NCBI GenBank assembly: GCA_964510785.1 | Contig: CAZECM010000005.1 | Coordinates: forward strand, 18,746-82,745 | Source of the DNA: JAAYZM01 sp964510785 | GTDB taxonomy: Bacteria; Actinomycetota; Actinomycetes; Actinomycetales; Cellulomonadaceae | Direction of reading: 5' to 3' | Length of the DNA stretch: 64,000 nucleotides | Part shown: positions 35,777 through 45,247 of the stretch, piece after piece | Numbering within the stretch: the stretch's first letter is position 1 | How the letters are laid out: each line of letters starts with the position of its first letter | Program-made: the position numbers and the translations under genes | Notes under the pieces: generated by a model | Told to the model about the DNA's origin: nothing | Databases searched by the model: none | Seen by the model: the letters and a program-made list of their open reading frames with translations, nothing else

Positions 35777-38700
35777 GTGGCGATGAACCTGACGAAGCTG
35801 TCCCAAGCGGCCGGCATCGCCTACCTGATGAACACGGTCGTATCCGGCGACACCCCTCGGCCTGGTCGATCGGGGCTGAGCGCGTACTACGCGGCGGCAG
35901 GGACCCCACCGGGAAGGTGGCTGGGGAAGGGTGCGGCCGCGATTGGGGTCCAGGACGGCTGGCACGTATCCGAGGACGGCGCCGAGGCGATGTTTCGTCG
36001 CGGGGCGCACCCCATCACCGGGGTTCCCCTGGGTGGACGCCCGCTCCAGCTGCACGCCGAAGCCCAACCGGTCTCTGCGGCGAAGGTGGCTGGCTACGAC
36101 CTGACGTTCACGGTGCCCAAGAGCGTGTCGGTGCTGTGGGCCACGGCGAGCGACGAGACACGCCAGCGGATCATGGACGCCCATCACGCCGCGATCGCGC
36201 ACACGCTGGACTACTTCGAGCGTGAGGTGCTCCAGTCACGCTCGGGGCGCGGCGGGATAATCGCCACCCCGGTGGTGGGCATGATCGCGGCGCGGTTCGA
36301 TCACTTCGACAACCGCGACGGCGACCCGCACCTTCACTCCCACGTCGTGGTGGCGAACAAGGTCCAACGCCTCAGCGACGGCAAGTGGCTCACCGTGGAC
36401 GGGCGAACCTTGTATCAAGCGGCAGTCGCACTTTCGGAGATGCACTCCTCGTTGCTACTCGATGAGCTCCACCGCGACCTGGGAATGGCCTTCGCTGAAC
36501 CGGAGAGTGCTTCACGCGGCGACGCGAAGGCCGTCGTCCTCGACGTCGTCGGTGTGCCGGCGAACGTCGTTGAGCGGTTCTCCAGCAGAGACGCACAGAT
36601 CAGCGTGTTGGAGGATGAACTCTTGGCCGAGTGGCGCGCCGAGCACGCCGGCGCAGAGCCCACTCGGCGCGAGCGTGCTCGTCTGCATCAGCAGGCGTGG
36701 GCCGCGACGCGCAAGCCCAAGTCGAAGGTCGTGCGCCCACTCGGGGAGCTCGTAGCCACCTGGCGCTCCCAGCTCACCCGACTCGGACACACCCCAGCGG
36801 CCCTGGAGGAAGCCAGCCTCGGCCACCCGGTCCACACCCCTGGCACGAGCGCCCTGGCCGCGAACCCTGATGTGGTGGCGGGCCTCGCTGACGGACTCAT
36901 CGCGCACCACGAAGCACACAGGCCGCTCGATGAGGTCGAGCAGCTCGCCATGAGGCTCCTGGACGCGGCCTCTCCTGAAGGTGCGCCGCCCGCCACTGAG
37001 TCCCAGGCGCGCGCGTTCGTGGCCAAGGAGGGGCGCGAGGCGGTGCTCGCGCGCGCCGCCGAGTGGGCAACGGGCAACCTGGAGCACAGTCGGGCGACGT
37101 GGACGGTGATGAACGTGCGCGCCGAAGCAGAGCGGCTCCTGCGTCATGTGCGCTGCCCGGACGCCGATGCCCGCGAAGAGCTCCGCGAAGCGGTGACCGC
37201 CGCGGTACTGGCTCGCTGCGAACAGTTGACGCCGACGCTGTACGAGGTGCCCGACGTCGCGCGCCAAGACCCGCGCGTCGCCCACCGGGGCGCATCAGTG
37301 TTCGATGACCCTCAGCTCGTGCGCTACACCACCGAGCGCATCCTGAACGCCGAAGCGCTCATCGACCGACTCACCACCCAGGCCGGCGCGGCCGCCCTCG
37401 AGGTCGAGCACGCGCGCGGACTGCTCGATGACCTTTCCGCTTCCCAGCAGGCCGAGCGCGGGTTCGCGATCGCAGACGACCAGCTAGCCGCAGCCCACGG
37501 TGTGCTCACGTCCGGGGTGTTCGTTGACGCGATCGTTGGCCCTGCCGGAACAGGGAAGACCACCACGATGCGCGCGGTGCGCAAGGCGTGGGAGACCGTT
37601 CACGGTTCAGGATCGGTGATCGGGTTGACCACCTCGGCGCGGGCTGCAGCGGAGCTGACCGAGTCGTTGGGCATCGAAGCATCGACGCTGACGAAGTTCA
37701 CCTGGGAACAGGACCACTCCTCGGTGGCAGGTCACGGTGCGCGCATCTCGAAGTTGACCGCGCTGGGCACACCTCGCGCGCTTGCTGCCGCTGAGCGTTT
37801 GCGCGCGCAGGCCCTTGCCCATGACGCGCTCTACCGCATTCGGCCCGGTCAGCTCGTGATCGTTGACGAAGCATCCATGTCCTCCACCGAGCACCTGGCC
37901 CACGTCGCAAGCCTCGTCGAACGCAACGGGGCGAAGCTGCTCCTGGTCGGTGACCCCGCCCAGCTCGACGCGGTCGAAGCGGGCGGCGTGCTCGGGCGCA
38001 TCGAACGCTCCCAACGCGCCCACCAGCTCACCTCGGTGTGGCGGTTCGCCGCCGAATGGGAAGCCGGCGCCTCCCTGCGATTGCGCGACGGGGACGTCGA
38101 GGTGCTGGGGGAGTACGAGGATCACGGGCGCACCCACGAGGGCGGCGACCTCGAGATGTCAGACGGCGCCTACGAAGCGGCCCGTGCCGACCAGGCCCTG
38201 GGCCGCTCGACGTTGCTCATCGCGGCCACCAATGCCCAGGTGGACGAGCTCAACATGCGCTTCACTCTCGACCGGCGTACGACCGGGGAGGTGGACACCA
38301 CCCGCACCGCCCCGATCCGGCACCGCCGCGACGCGGCCCTGGGGGACGTGATCGTGGCGCGCAAGACGGACCGGCGCATCAAGGACAGCGCCGGCGACTT
38401 CATCCGCAACGGCGAGCTCCTGGTCGTTGAGCAGATCACCGACACCGGCGAGGTCATCGCCCGGCGCCAGGACACCACTGTCCGAGTCACCCTGCCCGCC
38501 GCCTACATGGCCACCGAGGTCGAGCTCGGGTACGCCACCACAGCCCACCGCTGCCAAGGAATGACCGTGGACCGCGCGCACCTGGTCATCTCCTCCGGCG
38601 AACACATGACCCGCGAACTGCTCTACGTCGCCATGACTCGCGGCCGCCAGTCCAACGCCGCCTGGGTCGGGGTGCTCGACGAGCAGACCGCGCGCGAGCT

Positions 38701-40657
38701 CCACGTCCCGATCACCGATATCCCCACCGCCACCCAGGTTCTCGCTCGCGCCCTGGCGGCCCAGGGCGCCGAGCTCACCGCCCACGAGACCCGCGAGCAC
38801 GCCGAGCGCGAAGCCGGCGACCTGGCGCGCCTTCTCGCGCAGTACGAGTACGTCGCAGCCCTGGCCAGCGCACCCCAATGCGCCGCGCAGGTCAGCGCGC
38901 TTCTCGGCACAGAGACCGCCGACGAGCTGCGCGCCTGCGCCTCGTGGGATGCCCTGGTGGCCACCTGGCGAAGCGCCCACCACCTCGACCCCGCGCGAAC
39001 CGAACGCTTGCTCGCCCTGCCCGTGCCTGACCGCGACCAGGTCCACGACCTCGCCGCGATCTACCACTCACGCCTCGAGGACGCGATCGTGGCACCGGCC
39101 ACCCACCAACCACCGCCCGACTGGATCGCAGGAGCCACCGCACCGCTGCATACCGACGACGCCGCCCTGGCCGACGCGGCCGCGCAGGTAGCAGCCCGCA
39201 TCCAGGCCCAGGTCGAGGTCGTGACTGACCTCGAGGTTCTGCGCTCGCCCGACGCACCAAGGTGGGTGCAGCGCCTTGGCCCGCGACCCGAAGCGGCCCA
39301 CCTCGCCGCAGCGTGGGACCGCGTCGTCCAAGCGATCGCGCTGTACCGCGCCGTGTGGCACGTGGGAACCGGCTCACCGCTCGGGCCGCGCCCGCACGGC
39401 GCCAACCGGCGCCACGACCGCGCCTGGCTTCAGGCGAACCGGCACCTAGAGAGTTGGGACAAGCCCGCCGACCCCGGCGACGACACCGACCCGCCCCACG
39501 ACGTCGACGTCGACGCCCTGCCTGAGCCGCCCGCGGGCGATTTCGGGCCAGCCGAGGACGAGCCACCTGTCGAGGCCGAACCCGAGACAGAACCCGACCC
39601 CGTGCGCGAGCTCGTCATCGAGGCCAACGCCGCAGCATGGTCCTGGTGGCGCGACAAGGCGACCGACTCGTGGGTGCCCGACTACCTTGACGCCCGCGCG
39701 CTGGTCGACGTCGATGCAGGCCACGCGCCGGACACCTGGACAGGACTCACCGACCACCTGCGATCCCTGGGCTACACCGACGACGACATTCTCACCGCAG
39801 GGCTCGCGACGATCTCCCGCAAGGGCACGCTCATCGACCGGTTCCGCGACCGTCTCGTGCTACCCATCATCGACACCGCCGGCGACATCGTCGCCTTCAC
39901 CGCACGGGCAAACCCCGCGGAGACCGATCCGCAGACCCCGAAGTACATCAACTCCCCGGCCACCGTCGCCTACGACAAGTCGGCGACCCTCCTTGGCCTG
40001 GACCCCCAGGCTGCCGAGCAGCTACGTCACGGCGCGGCGCCGGTCATCGTGGAAGGAGCGATGGACCTCGAGGCTGTCCGCACCGCGAGCACCAGGCACG
40101 TGCCCCTCGCACCATGCGGCACCGCCCTCACCGAGACACAGCTCGCGGCCCTGCGGCGCACGCGCGGCGCACCAATCACGGACCTCATCCTGGCCCTGGA
40201 CAACGACGCCGCAGGGCGTAAAGCAGTCCTACGTGCCTGGTCGCTCCTGACCCCGCTCGAAGCCGAACGCGCCACAGTCGCCACGCTGCCAGAAGGCTCC
40301 GACCCCGCTCAGCTCGTCCAAGACGGCCTGGGCTCCGCACTCACCAGCGCACTCGACAACCCTCGGCCCTTGGTCGACGTCCTGGTCGACGCCGTCCTGA
40401 CCGGCGCCAACCTCGAACACCTCGAAGGGCGCGTCGGCGCCCTACGCACCATCGCCCACGCCGTCGCACCCCTGAGCGTCGACGCGATCGCACGCACCGG
40501 GATACACCTTCACACCCTCCTAGAAGGCCGCCTCCACCCCGACACCATCACGAGCGTCCTCATAGACACCCACCTCGACGCGGCGCAAGGGGATCCCTCG
40601 ACCCCAACGCTTACGCCAACCCGCGCATCGTCCACGCAAATCGGGCCAGAGCTGTAG
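35777..40657 (+). CDS. MobF relaxase fused to helicase and TOPRIM primase-like domain
   Basis: A 1626-residue protein. Residues 1-300 form a TrwC/TraI (MobF) relaxase: tandem tyrosines in SAYYAAAG (37-38), GRWLGKGAA, and the metal triad in FDHFDNRDGDPHLHSHVV. Residues about 560-1010 form a RecD/TraI-type helicase with Walker A GPAGTGKTT, VIVDEASM and the motif TAHRCQGMTVDRAH. After an acidic linker (about 1230-1280), residues 1290-1560 match the catalytic core of DnaG-like primases: FRDRLVLPI, PKYINSP, VIVEGAMD and LALDNDAAGRKA. It would nick oriT, unwind the strand and possibly prime synthesis in the recipient. No DnaG zinc finger is seen. The C-terminus ends in IGPEL, a tail shared with the neighbouring operon. 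Confidence 0.93.
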   Translation: MAMNLTKLSQAAGIAYLMNTVVSGDTPRPGRSGLSAYYAAAGTPPGRWLGKGAAAIGVQDGWHVSEDGAEAMFRRGAHPITGVPLGGRPLQLHAEAQPVSAAKVAGYDLTFTVPKSVSVLWATASDETRQRIMDAHHAAIAHTLDYFEREVLQSRSGRGGIIATPVVGMIAARFDHFDNRDGDPHLHSHVVVANKVQRLSDGKWLTVDGRTLYQAAVALSEMHSSLLLDELHRDLGMAFAEPESASRGDAKAVVLDVVGVPANVVERFSSRDAQISVLEDELLAEWRAEHAGAEPTRRERARLHQQAWAATRKPKSKVVRPLGELVATWRSQLTRLGHTPAALEEASLGHPVHTPGTSALAANPDVVAGLADGLIAHHEAHRPLDEVEQLAMRLLDAASPEGAPPATESQARAFVAKEGREAVLARAAEWATGNLEHSRATWTVMNVRAEAERLLRHVRCPDADAREELREAVTAAVLARCEQLTPTLYEVPDVARQDPRVAHRGASVFDDPQLVRYTTERILNAEALIDRLTTQAGAAALEVEHARGLLDDLSASQQAERGFAIADDQLAAAHGVLTSGVFVDAIVGPAGTGKTTTMRAVRKAWETVHGSGSVIGLTTSARAAAELTESLGIEASTLTKFTWEQDHSSVAGHGARISKLTALGTPRALAAAERLRAQALAHDALYRIRPGQLVIVDEASMSSTEHLAHVASLVERNGAKLLLVGDPAQLDAVEAGGVLGRIERSQRAHQLTSVWRFAAEWEAGASLRLRDGDVEVLGEYEDHGRTHEGGDLEMSDGAYEAARADQALGRSTLLIAATNAQVDELNMRFTLDRRTTGEVDTTRTAPIRHRRDAALGDVIVARKTDRRIKDSAGDFIRNGELLVVEQITDTGEVIARRQDTTVRVTLPAAYMATEVELGYATTAHRCQGMTVDRAHLVISSGEHMTRELLYVAMTRGRQSNAAWVGVLDEQTARELHVPITDIPTATQVLARALAAQGAELTAHETREHAEREAGDLARLLAQYEYVAALASAPQCAAQVSALLGTETADELRACASWDALVATWRSAHHLDPARTERLLALPVPDRDQVHDLAAIYHSRLEDAIVAPATHQPPPDWIAGATAPLHTDDAALADAAAQVAARIQAQVEVVTDLEVLRSPDAPRWVQRLGPRPEAAHLAAAWDRVVQAIALYRAVWHVGTGSPLGPRPHGANRRHDRAWLQANRHLESWDKPADPGDDTDPPHDVDVDALPEPPAGDFGPAEDEPPVEAEPETEPDPVRELVIEANAAAWSWWRDKATDSWVPDYLDARALVDVDAGHAPDTWTGLTDHLRSLGYTDDDILTAGLATISRKGTLIDRFRDRLVLPIIDTAGDIVAFTARANPAETDPQTPKYINSPATVAYDKSATLLGLDPQAAEQLRHGAAPVIVEGAMDLEAVRTASTRHVPLAPCGTALTETQLAALRRTRGAPITDLILALDNDAAGRKAVLRAWSLLTPLEAERATVATLPEGSDPAQLVQDGLGSALTSALDNPRPLVDVLVDAVLTGANLEHLEGRVGALRTIAHAVAPLSVDAIARTGIHLHTLLEGRLHPDTITSVLIDTHLDAAQGDPSTPTLTPTRASSTQIGPEL

Positions 40658-40703
40658 CGGGCCTCACTGCCGTCCGCTGGCGAGGCGCGGGCTTCCCGGT
40701 CGG

Positions 40704-41408
40704 TCATAACCCGACTTCACCACCCGCGTTCGGGGACGATGGCGCCGCAGGGTTGCTGGGACCATGAACTGTGGGGGCACCAGGGAGGGGCGCGTAGGTG
40801 AGGCCCTGCGTCCGGTCCGACACGTCGTAGCCGCCCCACGGTGAGCGCCGTCCGACTGTCCGTGTTCCGGGGGCCATCCTGGCGGTGACGATGGGCGCTC
40901 CAGGGCGCGCCCACCCTGCGGGGTAGGTGGCCTCAGCGGCCATGCGCCACTTCTCGAGCGCAGCGCCGTGCTGCTTAGCCCTCCCTGTCGCATGGGGTGG
41001 TGGTGCGACCGGTGGCAGGTCGCGCCACCCGGGTGCGGCGTGGTCGAGCCATAGCGCGACGCGCAGCTCTCGGTCGGTCACCGGGGGCGAGGCCCACTCG
41101 CAGGGTTCACACACGGCGCGGTGAACGAAGTGGCCGGCGTCGGGGGCGCCTAACTGGTTCGGGGAGGGCCCGACCCAGGCACGCAGCGCGGCAACGCGGT
41201 GCCCGTCGAGGCTCAGGTCAGCCTCGTCGTGGTCAAGGCCGCTTTGCCACCCCTGGTAGCGGTAGGTCGCCCCGAGGCGTCCGTTGTCCTCTACCCAGGC
41301 GTCATAGGTGCGGTCGAACTCTGCGACCGGGTACAGCTCGTCGGTGTAGTGGGGTGGGGCAACCAGGGGCGGGGCTTGGATGCGCCGGAGGTGGTCGAGC
41401 AGGTCCAT
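40704..41408 (-). CDS. Uncharacterised actinobacterial protein (possibly DUF6349-like)
   Basis: A 234-residue cytosolic protein, last gene of the 14-gene operon, ending 47 bases from the convergent relaxase gene. It contains a conserved-looking core (TYRYQGWQSG, LRAWVGPSPNQLG, VCEPCEWAS, ALWLDHAAPGWRDLP). I associate this with a family on actinobacterial plasmids and elements, perhaps DUF6349, but cannot confirm that. The last 50 residues are Pro/Gly-rich and end GGEVGL. Its ATG overlaps the upstream stop by one base. Confidence 0.7.
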   Translation of the reverse strand: MDLLDHLRRIQAPPLVAPPHYTDELYPVAEFDRTYDAWVEDNGRLGATYRYQGWQSGLDHDEADLSLDGHRVAALRAWVGPSPNQLGAPDAGHFVHRAVCEPCEWASPPVTDRELRVALWLDHAAPGWRDLPPVAPPPHATGRAKQHGAALEKWRMAAEATYPAGWARPGAPIVTARMAPGTRTVGRRSPWGGYDVSDRTQGLTYAPLPGAPTVHGPSNPAAPSSPNAGGEVGL

Positions 41409-42280
41409 CAGACCTCAGGCCACGAGTTGTCGGTCGAGTGACGCGGGCTGGCGAGGTGGAGCCCCGGTGTGGCGCCTGCGATGCTCTCGAAGCTGGCGTC
41501 GTCGCTGTGCAGGGGGCCGATGGTCTCTCGCCACGGGCGAGTCAGGGCGAGGTATTCTGCGGCCCCCCATCGTTGCCAACCGCCGATCTGCGAGCGGAGG
41601 GCTAAGGCTCCGGCTGCGGCGCCAACGGCGAACTCGAGTGGAGCGTAGTAGGGATGCGGGGCGTCATCCTCGGCTCCGAGTGCAGCGACGGCCCGTGACC
41701 AGGCGCGGTTGGCGGTGGGGGCCAGTCCTGGCGGCGCGATGATGTGCCCTGGGCCGCGGTCGAAGTCCTCCATCGAGGAGTACGTGGGGAGCTCGGTGCG
41801 GTCAACGCGGCTCATGAGCTCGATCTTCTCCTCGACGGTGAGCCTGGCCGCGCGCGCAACCAGGGCGTCGACGAGATGGCGTTCAGGGGCCGCGTCGGCG
41901 CCGACTTCCGTGGGTGCGTAGCGGTCCAGCTCCGACGCCTTGCCCATCGCTCGGCGTGCGACGCGAGCCGGTGGGACGCCGGGGGGTGCGAGCGTGTCGA
42001 ACCCGACCAGGATCGCGTGGCAGCCCGGTGCGTGGAGGCCGTCTGCAAGGGCGAGAGTGGTCTGGTCGGTCTGGCGGTCGTTGCCGTCGATGAAGGCGAG
42101 GTCGGGGCTGGCCAGGAACCATGCCTCGACTGCCCACTCGCTCGATCCTTGGGGCCCCAGGATCGCCGGGTTTGCCCGTTCGAGCGCGTCGCAAACCTCC
42201 TGGCCAGCCTCAAGTCTGTCGCGCCCAGGGGCGTGGAAGACGAAGAACACTTGGTTCTCGACGCGGGCCTCGTGGCTCAT
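41408..42280 (-). CDS. Uncharacterised element protein, 290 residues
   Basis: No family is recognised. The N-terminal half (VFFVFHAPGRDRLEAGQEVCDALE... FLASPDLAFIDGND... HAILVGFDT) alternates hydrophobic strands and helices like a small alpha/beta domain. The middle has two long helices, and the C-terminal part contains Gly/Ala-rich segments. It ends in NSWPEV, a weak version of the operon's hydrophobic C-terminal tail. The ATG at 42278-42280 overlaps the upstream stop by 4 bases. Confidence 0.75.
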   Translation of the reverse strand: MSHEARVENQVFFVFHAPGRDRLEAGQEVCDALERANPAILGPQGSSEWAVEAWFLASPDLAFIDGNDRQTDQTTLALADGLHAPGCHAILVGFDTLAPPGVPPARVARRAMGKASELDRYAPTEVGADAAPERHLVDALVARAARLTVEEKIELMSRVDRTELPTYSSMEDFDRGPGHIIAPPGLAPTANRAWSRAVAALGAEDDAPHPYYAPLEFAVGAAAGALALRSQIGGWQRWGAAEYLALTRPWRETIGPLHSDDASFESIAGATPGLHLASPRHSTDNSWPEV

Positions 42281-42804
42281 AGCCCTGGTCCCTGGTGGGG
42301 TGAGGGCGGAGGGTTCGACGGGCCGAGCTCGTAGGTGTAGATGGACGCGGCGGCTGACGGGGTTGCGAGGGTGCTCTCGCGGTCGGGGTCGCGCCAGAAG
42401 GCGGACTGGCCGTGGAGGTGGCCCAGGTCCGCTCGGGCGAGCGCTTCATCGACCACGCTCTGCGTGAGCTCCTTGCTCCTGGCTTGCTCCCAGCTCGTGG
42501 TCTCTACGACGAAGCGCACGTAGACGATGTCGCACCCAGGGCGGGGCCATACGTCCGAGGCGCTGATCTTCCTGCGCTCGGGCTCGTCGAGGAACGGTGC
42601 GTGGTCTTGGGAGGGGTCGCGGGGGTCGCGGCTCCAGGCGGGTAGTTCCCATCCTGTGATCCGTGCGCCCGCTTCCCCGGCGCACAGTTCGTCGCGTGCG
42701 GCGTCGAGGGCGGCTTCCAGGTCTGCGGCTGGTGTCGCTTCGTGCATGCGCCGGGTGTCGACGGGCACGTGCAGGGCGTAGAGCACGGTGGTGGTGGGTC
42801 GCAT
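42277..42804 (-). CDS. Uncharacterised element protein, 175 residues
   Basis: A small acidic protein starting at ATG 42802-42804, with GGGAG about 6 bases upstream. A longer frame reaching 43110 is the shadow of the next gene. It is predicted as a single alpha/beta domain (TTTVLYALHVPVDTRR, then CDIVYVRFVVETTSWEQAR), perhaps ferredoxin-like. It ends in a Pro-rich tail finishing QGPGL, one of the clearest copies of the operon's terminal motif. The stop and next start overlap as CTATGA. Confidence 0.75.
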   Translation of the reverse strand: MRPTTTVLYALHVPVDTRRMHEATPAADLEAALDAARDELCAGEAGARITGWELPAWSRDPRDPSQDHAPFLDEPERRKISASDVWPRPGCDIVYVRFVVETTSWEQARSKELTQSVVDEALARADLGHLHGQSAFWRDPDRESTLATPSAAASIYTYELGPSNPPPSPHQGPGL

Positions 42805-42805
42805 C

Positions 42806-43915
42806 TCAGACTCCCGGTCCGGACGGTGAGGGTTGCTGGGGGCCGGCGTCCGGCAGGTTCGCAGGCTTTCGCGGCGCGTGCTTGGCGGCGAGTGCGGCCA
42901 CCCTGTCGGGCCGGTAGCCCGACCAGTGCTCGGCGCCGTCGACGACGACGGGCAGCTCGAGGTATCCCATCGCCTTGAGCCGGTCCAGGGCGTCTTGGTC
43001 GGTGCGGACGTCGACCTCGGCGTAGGTGACACCTGCCTTGTCGAGCTGGCGCTTGGTGGCCGCGCACGCCACGCACCCTTGAGAGGTGTACACGGTGGGG
43101 GGATCGTCACTACTGTCGGTCAGCTCCAACCAAGGCTCTGCCGGTTCGGAGGCGATCGCCACGGCCAGGTCGGCAACGGAGGCTTCGGGAAGGTTGAGGT
43201 ACGTGCGGTTGGCTTCGATCTCGTCCGGGCCGAGCCACACCAGGCGGGCCATCACCGCGGCCGCGTAGGCGTCGGGAAGCTCCCACTCCCCGGCTGGGGG
43301 AAGATCAACGCCTGCATGGTCGTCCAGTTCGGCGGTGATCTTCGCCCCGTCGACGCCGGCCCGCACGGTGATGGTCATCAGCGGGTCGCGAGGTGCGGGG
43401 GCGACAAGCAGGTACGCCTCGGTGCCCGAGGGAGTCTCTGCGACGTCGACCGCGACGGGCACGTCAAACGCGGTGATCTGCTCGCGCACCTCGGTGGCCG
43501 CGGTCACGACGTCCGTCCTGGCGCGATGCTCGATGGCTTTGGCAACCTCAGCGTGAATCCACGTCGACACCTCAGTCGGGTACAGCGCTGCGGGCATCTC
43601 GGGCGCCGGCCCCCACCCGGTGATGTTGGGGTAGGTGCGCTGCGCGAACTCTTGGGCCTCCTGGGGCGTGTCGAACGTGCGCAGCACTTCGACGTCGGCT
43701 GGGGTGTCATCTCCCTCCGCGCGCAGGGACACGTCGAGCACCCCCCACCGCGGTTCGTTGCTCCAGCCCATCGCCTGGTAGTCCTCGATGTAGACCGGGG
43801 ACATGCCGTTCTGGCTTGCGGCGACGGCCACGTCGTAGGGCATGTGGATCGCCAGCTGCCAGTAGGCACCGGAGACGTCGTTGGGCACCCGGGGCGGTTT
43901 CTGCTTCTCGGTCAT
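42806..43915 (-). CDS. Element protein with C-terminal NrdH/glutaredoxin-like domain
   Basis: A 369-residue protein. Residues about 1-280 are of unknown function (a strand-rich N-terminal domain and a middle domain). Residues about 285-355 form a thioredoxin-fold redoxin: the redox pair in GCVACAATK, a cis-Pro segment LELPVVV and WSGYRPDRVAAL, typical of NrdH. A Pro-rich tail follows, ending PSGPGV. The start at 43913-43915 is favoured because coding-like sequence begins there. The redoxin may reduce a ribonucleotide reductase or a disulfide partner on the N-terminal domain; the fusion is unusual. The stop overlaps the downstream start region (TGAGATG). Confidence 0.8.
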   Translation of the reverse strand: MTEKQKPPRVPNDVSGAYWQLAIHMPYDVAVAASQNGMSPVYIEDYQAMGWSNEPRWGVLDVSLRAEGDDTPADVEVLRTFDTPQEAQEFAQRTYPNITGWGPAPEMPAALYPTEVSTWIHAEVAKAIEHRARTDVVTAATEVREQITAFDVPVAVDVAETPSGTEAYLLVAPAPRDPLMTITVRAGVDGAKITAELDDHAGVDLPPAGEWELPDAYAAAVMARLVWLGPDEIEANRTYLNLPEASVADLAVAIASEPAEPWLELTDSSDDPPTVYTSQGCVACAATKRQLDKAGVTYAEVDVRTDQDALDRLKAMGYLELPVVVDGAEHWSGYRPDRVAALAAKHAPRKPANLPDAGPQQPSPSGPGV

Positions 43916-43973
43916 GGTGTGGCTCCTTGCGGGGTCGAATCGTGCAGGACTGCGCTGGGGGCGTGTGGCGGTG

Positions 43974-44885
43974 TCATAGCCGTGGCCCGGAGGGCTGGGC
44001 CGGCGTGTGGGGAACCAGGTCCCCTGGCTGTGGCACCGAGGGTGCGTTCGGTTGCGCCACTGGCTTGGCGGGCCAGCGCAACTTGTTGAGCCGGTCGCGC
44101 AGGGCGTCCTGGCGGTGTTCCATTGCGAGGATTCCGACAACGTCAGAGAACTCGTACACATCGCCATGCTGGATGTCCTCGTGGCGCGCCTCGCGCCGAT
44201 CCCAGGCGTCAGTGAGCAACGTGATGAGGGTGCCCACCTCGGCGCTGGTGAGGGTCACAGTCATCGTGGGCTCGTGGTCGTCGGTGGCGTCGTTGAGCGT
44301 GTTGTTGGTCCGCCAGTCGTGGATAGCCTCGATCGCGTGTGTCAGCCCACGCTCGAGCTCGGGGTTGGCCCTCCCGGCTCGTCCCCAGGGGTCGGGCCGC
44401 TCCTCGTCTCGTTCGGCGTCCAACCGGGTCTCGAGCAGGTCCAGTACCCGCGCGTCGATGACGCGGCGTGCTTGGTCGACCGCCACCGCCGCCAGGAGCT
44501 CACGGTCGACGTCGGGGCGCCGGTCCAGTTCGTAGACGTCGAATGCTTCGGCGGTCGGGGTGACCGCTCGGGCAACTTCTACGGCACGCGCGTCCTCGTG
44601 CGTGGCCGGGACGCGCAGGGTGCGCGCCAGGCGCGCCGCCACTCTCAAGCCGGGGGCCAGACCAGGGTCGACCGGGCTTTGGTCGGCGCGGAGCTGCTCG
44701 AGCCGTTGGGCGACTTGTTCGCAGGCGCGCTCGGACAGCACGGGGTGCACGGCGTGGGTGATCGCCCACATCAACCCCCATTGCGAGGGCGGGCCCGCTA
44801 CCGCCTCGCTCTGCTCACGCATCACTTCACACACGGCAGCCTTGGCCGCTTCCTCCAGCTCCCTGACCCGCGCCTCGGCGCTCAC
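43974..44885 (-). CDS. Uncharacterised helical element protein, 303 residues
   Basis: Mostly alpha-helical and rich in Ala, Arg and Glu; no membrane segment and no recognised family. Near the middle the sequence MTVTLTSAEVGTLITLLTDAWDRREARHED resembles a short helical element also seen in its upstream neighbour (LASLTCSEVESITRVLRAF), so the two may share a small domain. It ends in a Pro-rich linker and PSGPRL. The GTG at 44883-44885 overlaps the upstream stop (GTGA). The next gene starts 58 bases further, so this stop is not coupled. Confidence 0.72.
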   Translation of the reverse strand: MSAEARVRELEEAAKAAVCEVMREQSEAVAGPPSQWGLMWAITHAVHPVLSERACEQVAQRLEQLRADQSPVDPGLAPGLRVAARLARTLRVPATHEDARAVEVARAVTPTAEAFDVYELDRRPDVDRELLAAVAVDQARRVIDARVLDLLETRLDAERDEERPDPWGRAGRANPELERGLTHAIEAIHDWRTNNTLNDATDDHEPTMTVTLTSAEVGTLITLLTDAWDRREARHEDIQHGDVYEFSDVVGILAMEHRQDALRDRLNKLRWPAKPVAQPNAPSVPQPGDLVPHTPAQPSGPRL

Positions 44886-45247
44886 AGCGTCACCCCCGTG
44901 GTCGGGTCAGGTGGGCCCGGTGTGCGGTCGGGTGCCGGCACGGTGGGGGCGTGTGAGTAGAACGCATGACCGCGGCTGGTCGCGTAGCGCTCGAGATACA
45001 GGTCGTGGTGGGTGTCGTCGGGGTCGAGGTCAGCGGCGGCGTGCAGGTAGGTGATCGTCTCGGCGCTGTCGTGCTGGTCGAAGGCGCGCAGCACGCGGGT
45101 GATGGACTCGACCTCGCTGCACGTCAGGGAAGCCAGTGGGTCTCCGATGTCGGCGTGGGCGAGCTGTTCGCCCATGTCGATCACTGCGGCCTTCGTCTCG
45201 TCCGTGGGCGCGGCATTGCCTTGGGTGGCGGCGGTCGCGGTGCTCAC
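44882..45247 (-). CDS. Uncharacterised small element protein, 121 residues
   Basis: An acidic protein starting at GTG 45245-45247, which overlaps the preceding stop by 4 bases. Its core (SLTCSEVESITRVLRAFDQHDSAETITYLHAAADLDPDD) looks like a short helix pair similar to part of the neighbouring 303-residue protein. The C-terminal 25 residues are Pro/Asp-rich and end TTGVTL. The function is unknown. Confidence 0.7.
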   Translation of the reverse strand: MSTATAATQGNAAPTDETKAAVIDMGEQLAHADIGDPLASLTCSEVESITRVLRAFDQHDSAETITYLHAAADLDPDDTHHDLYLERYATSRGHAFYSHAPTVPAPDRTPGPPDPTTGVTL

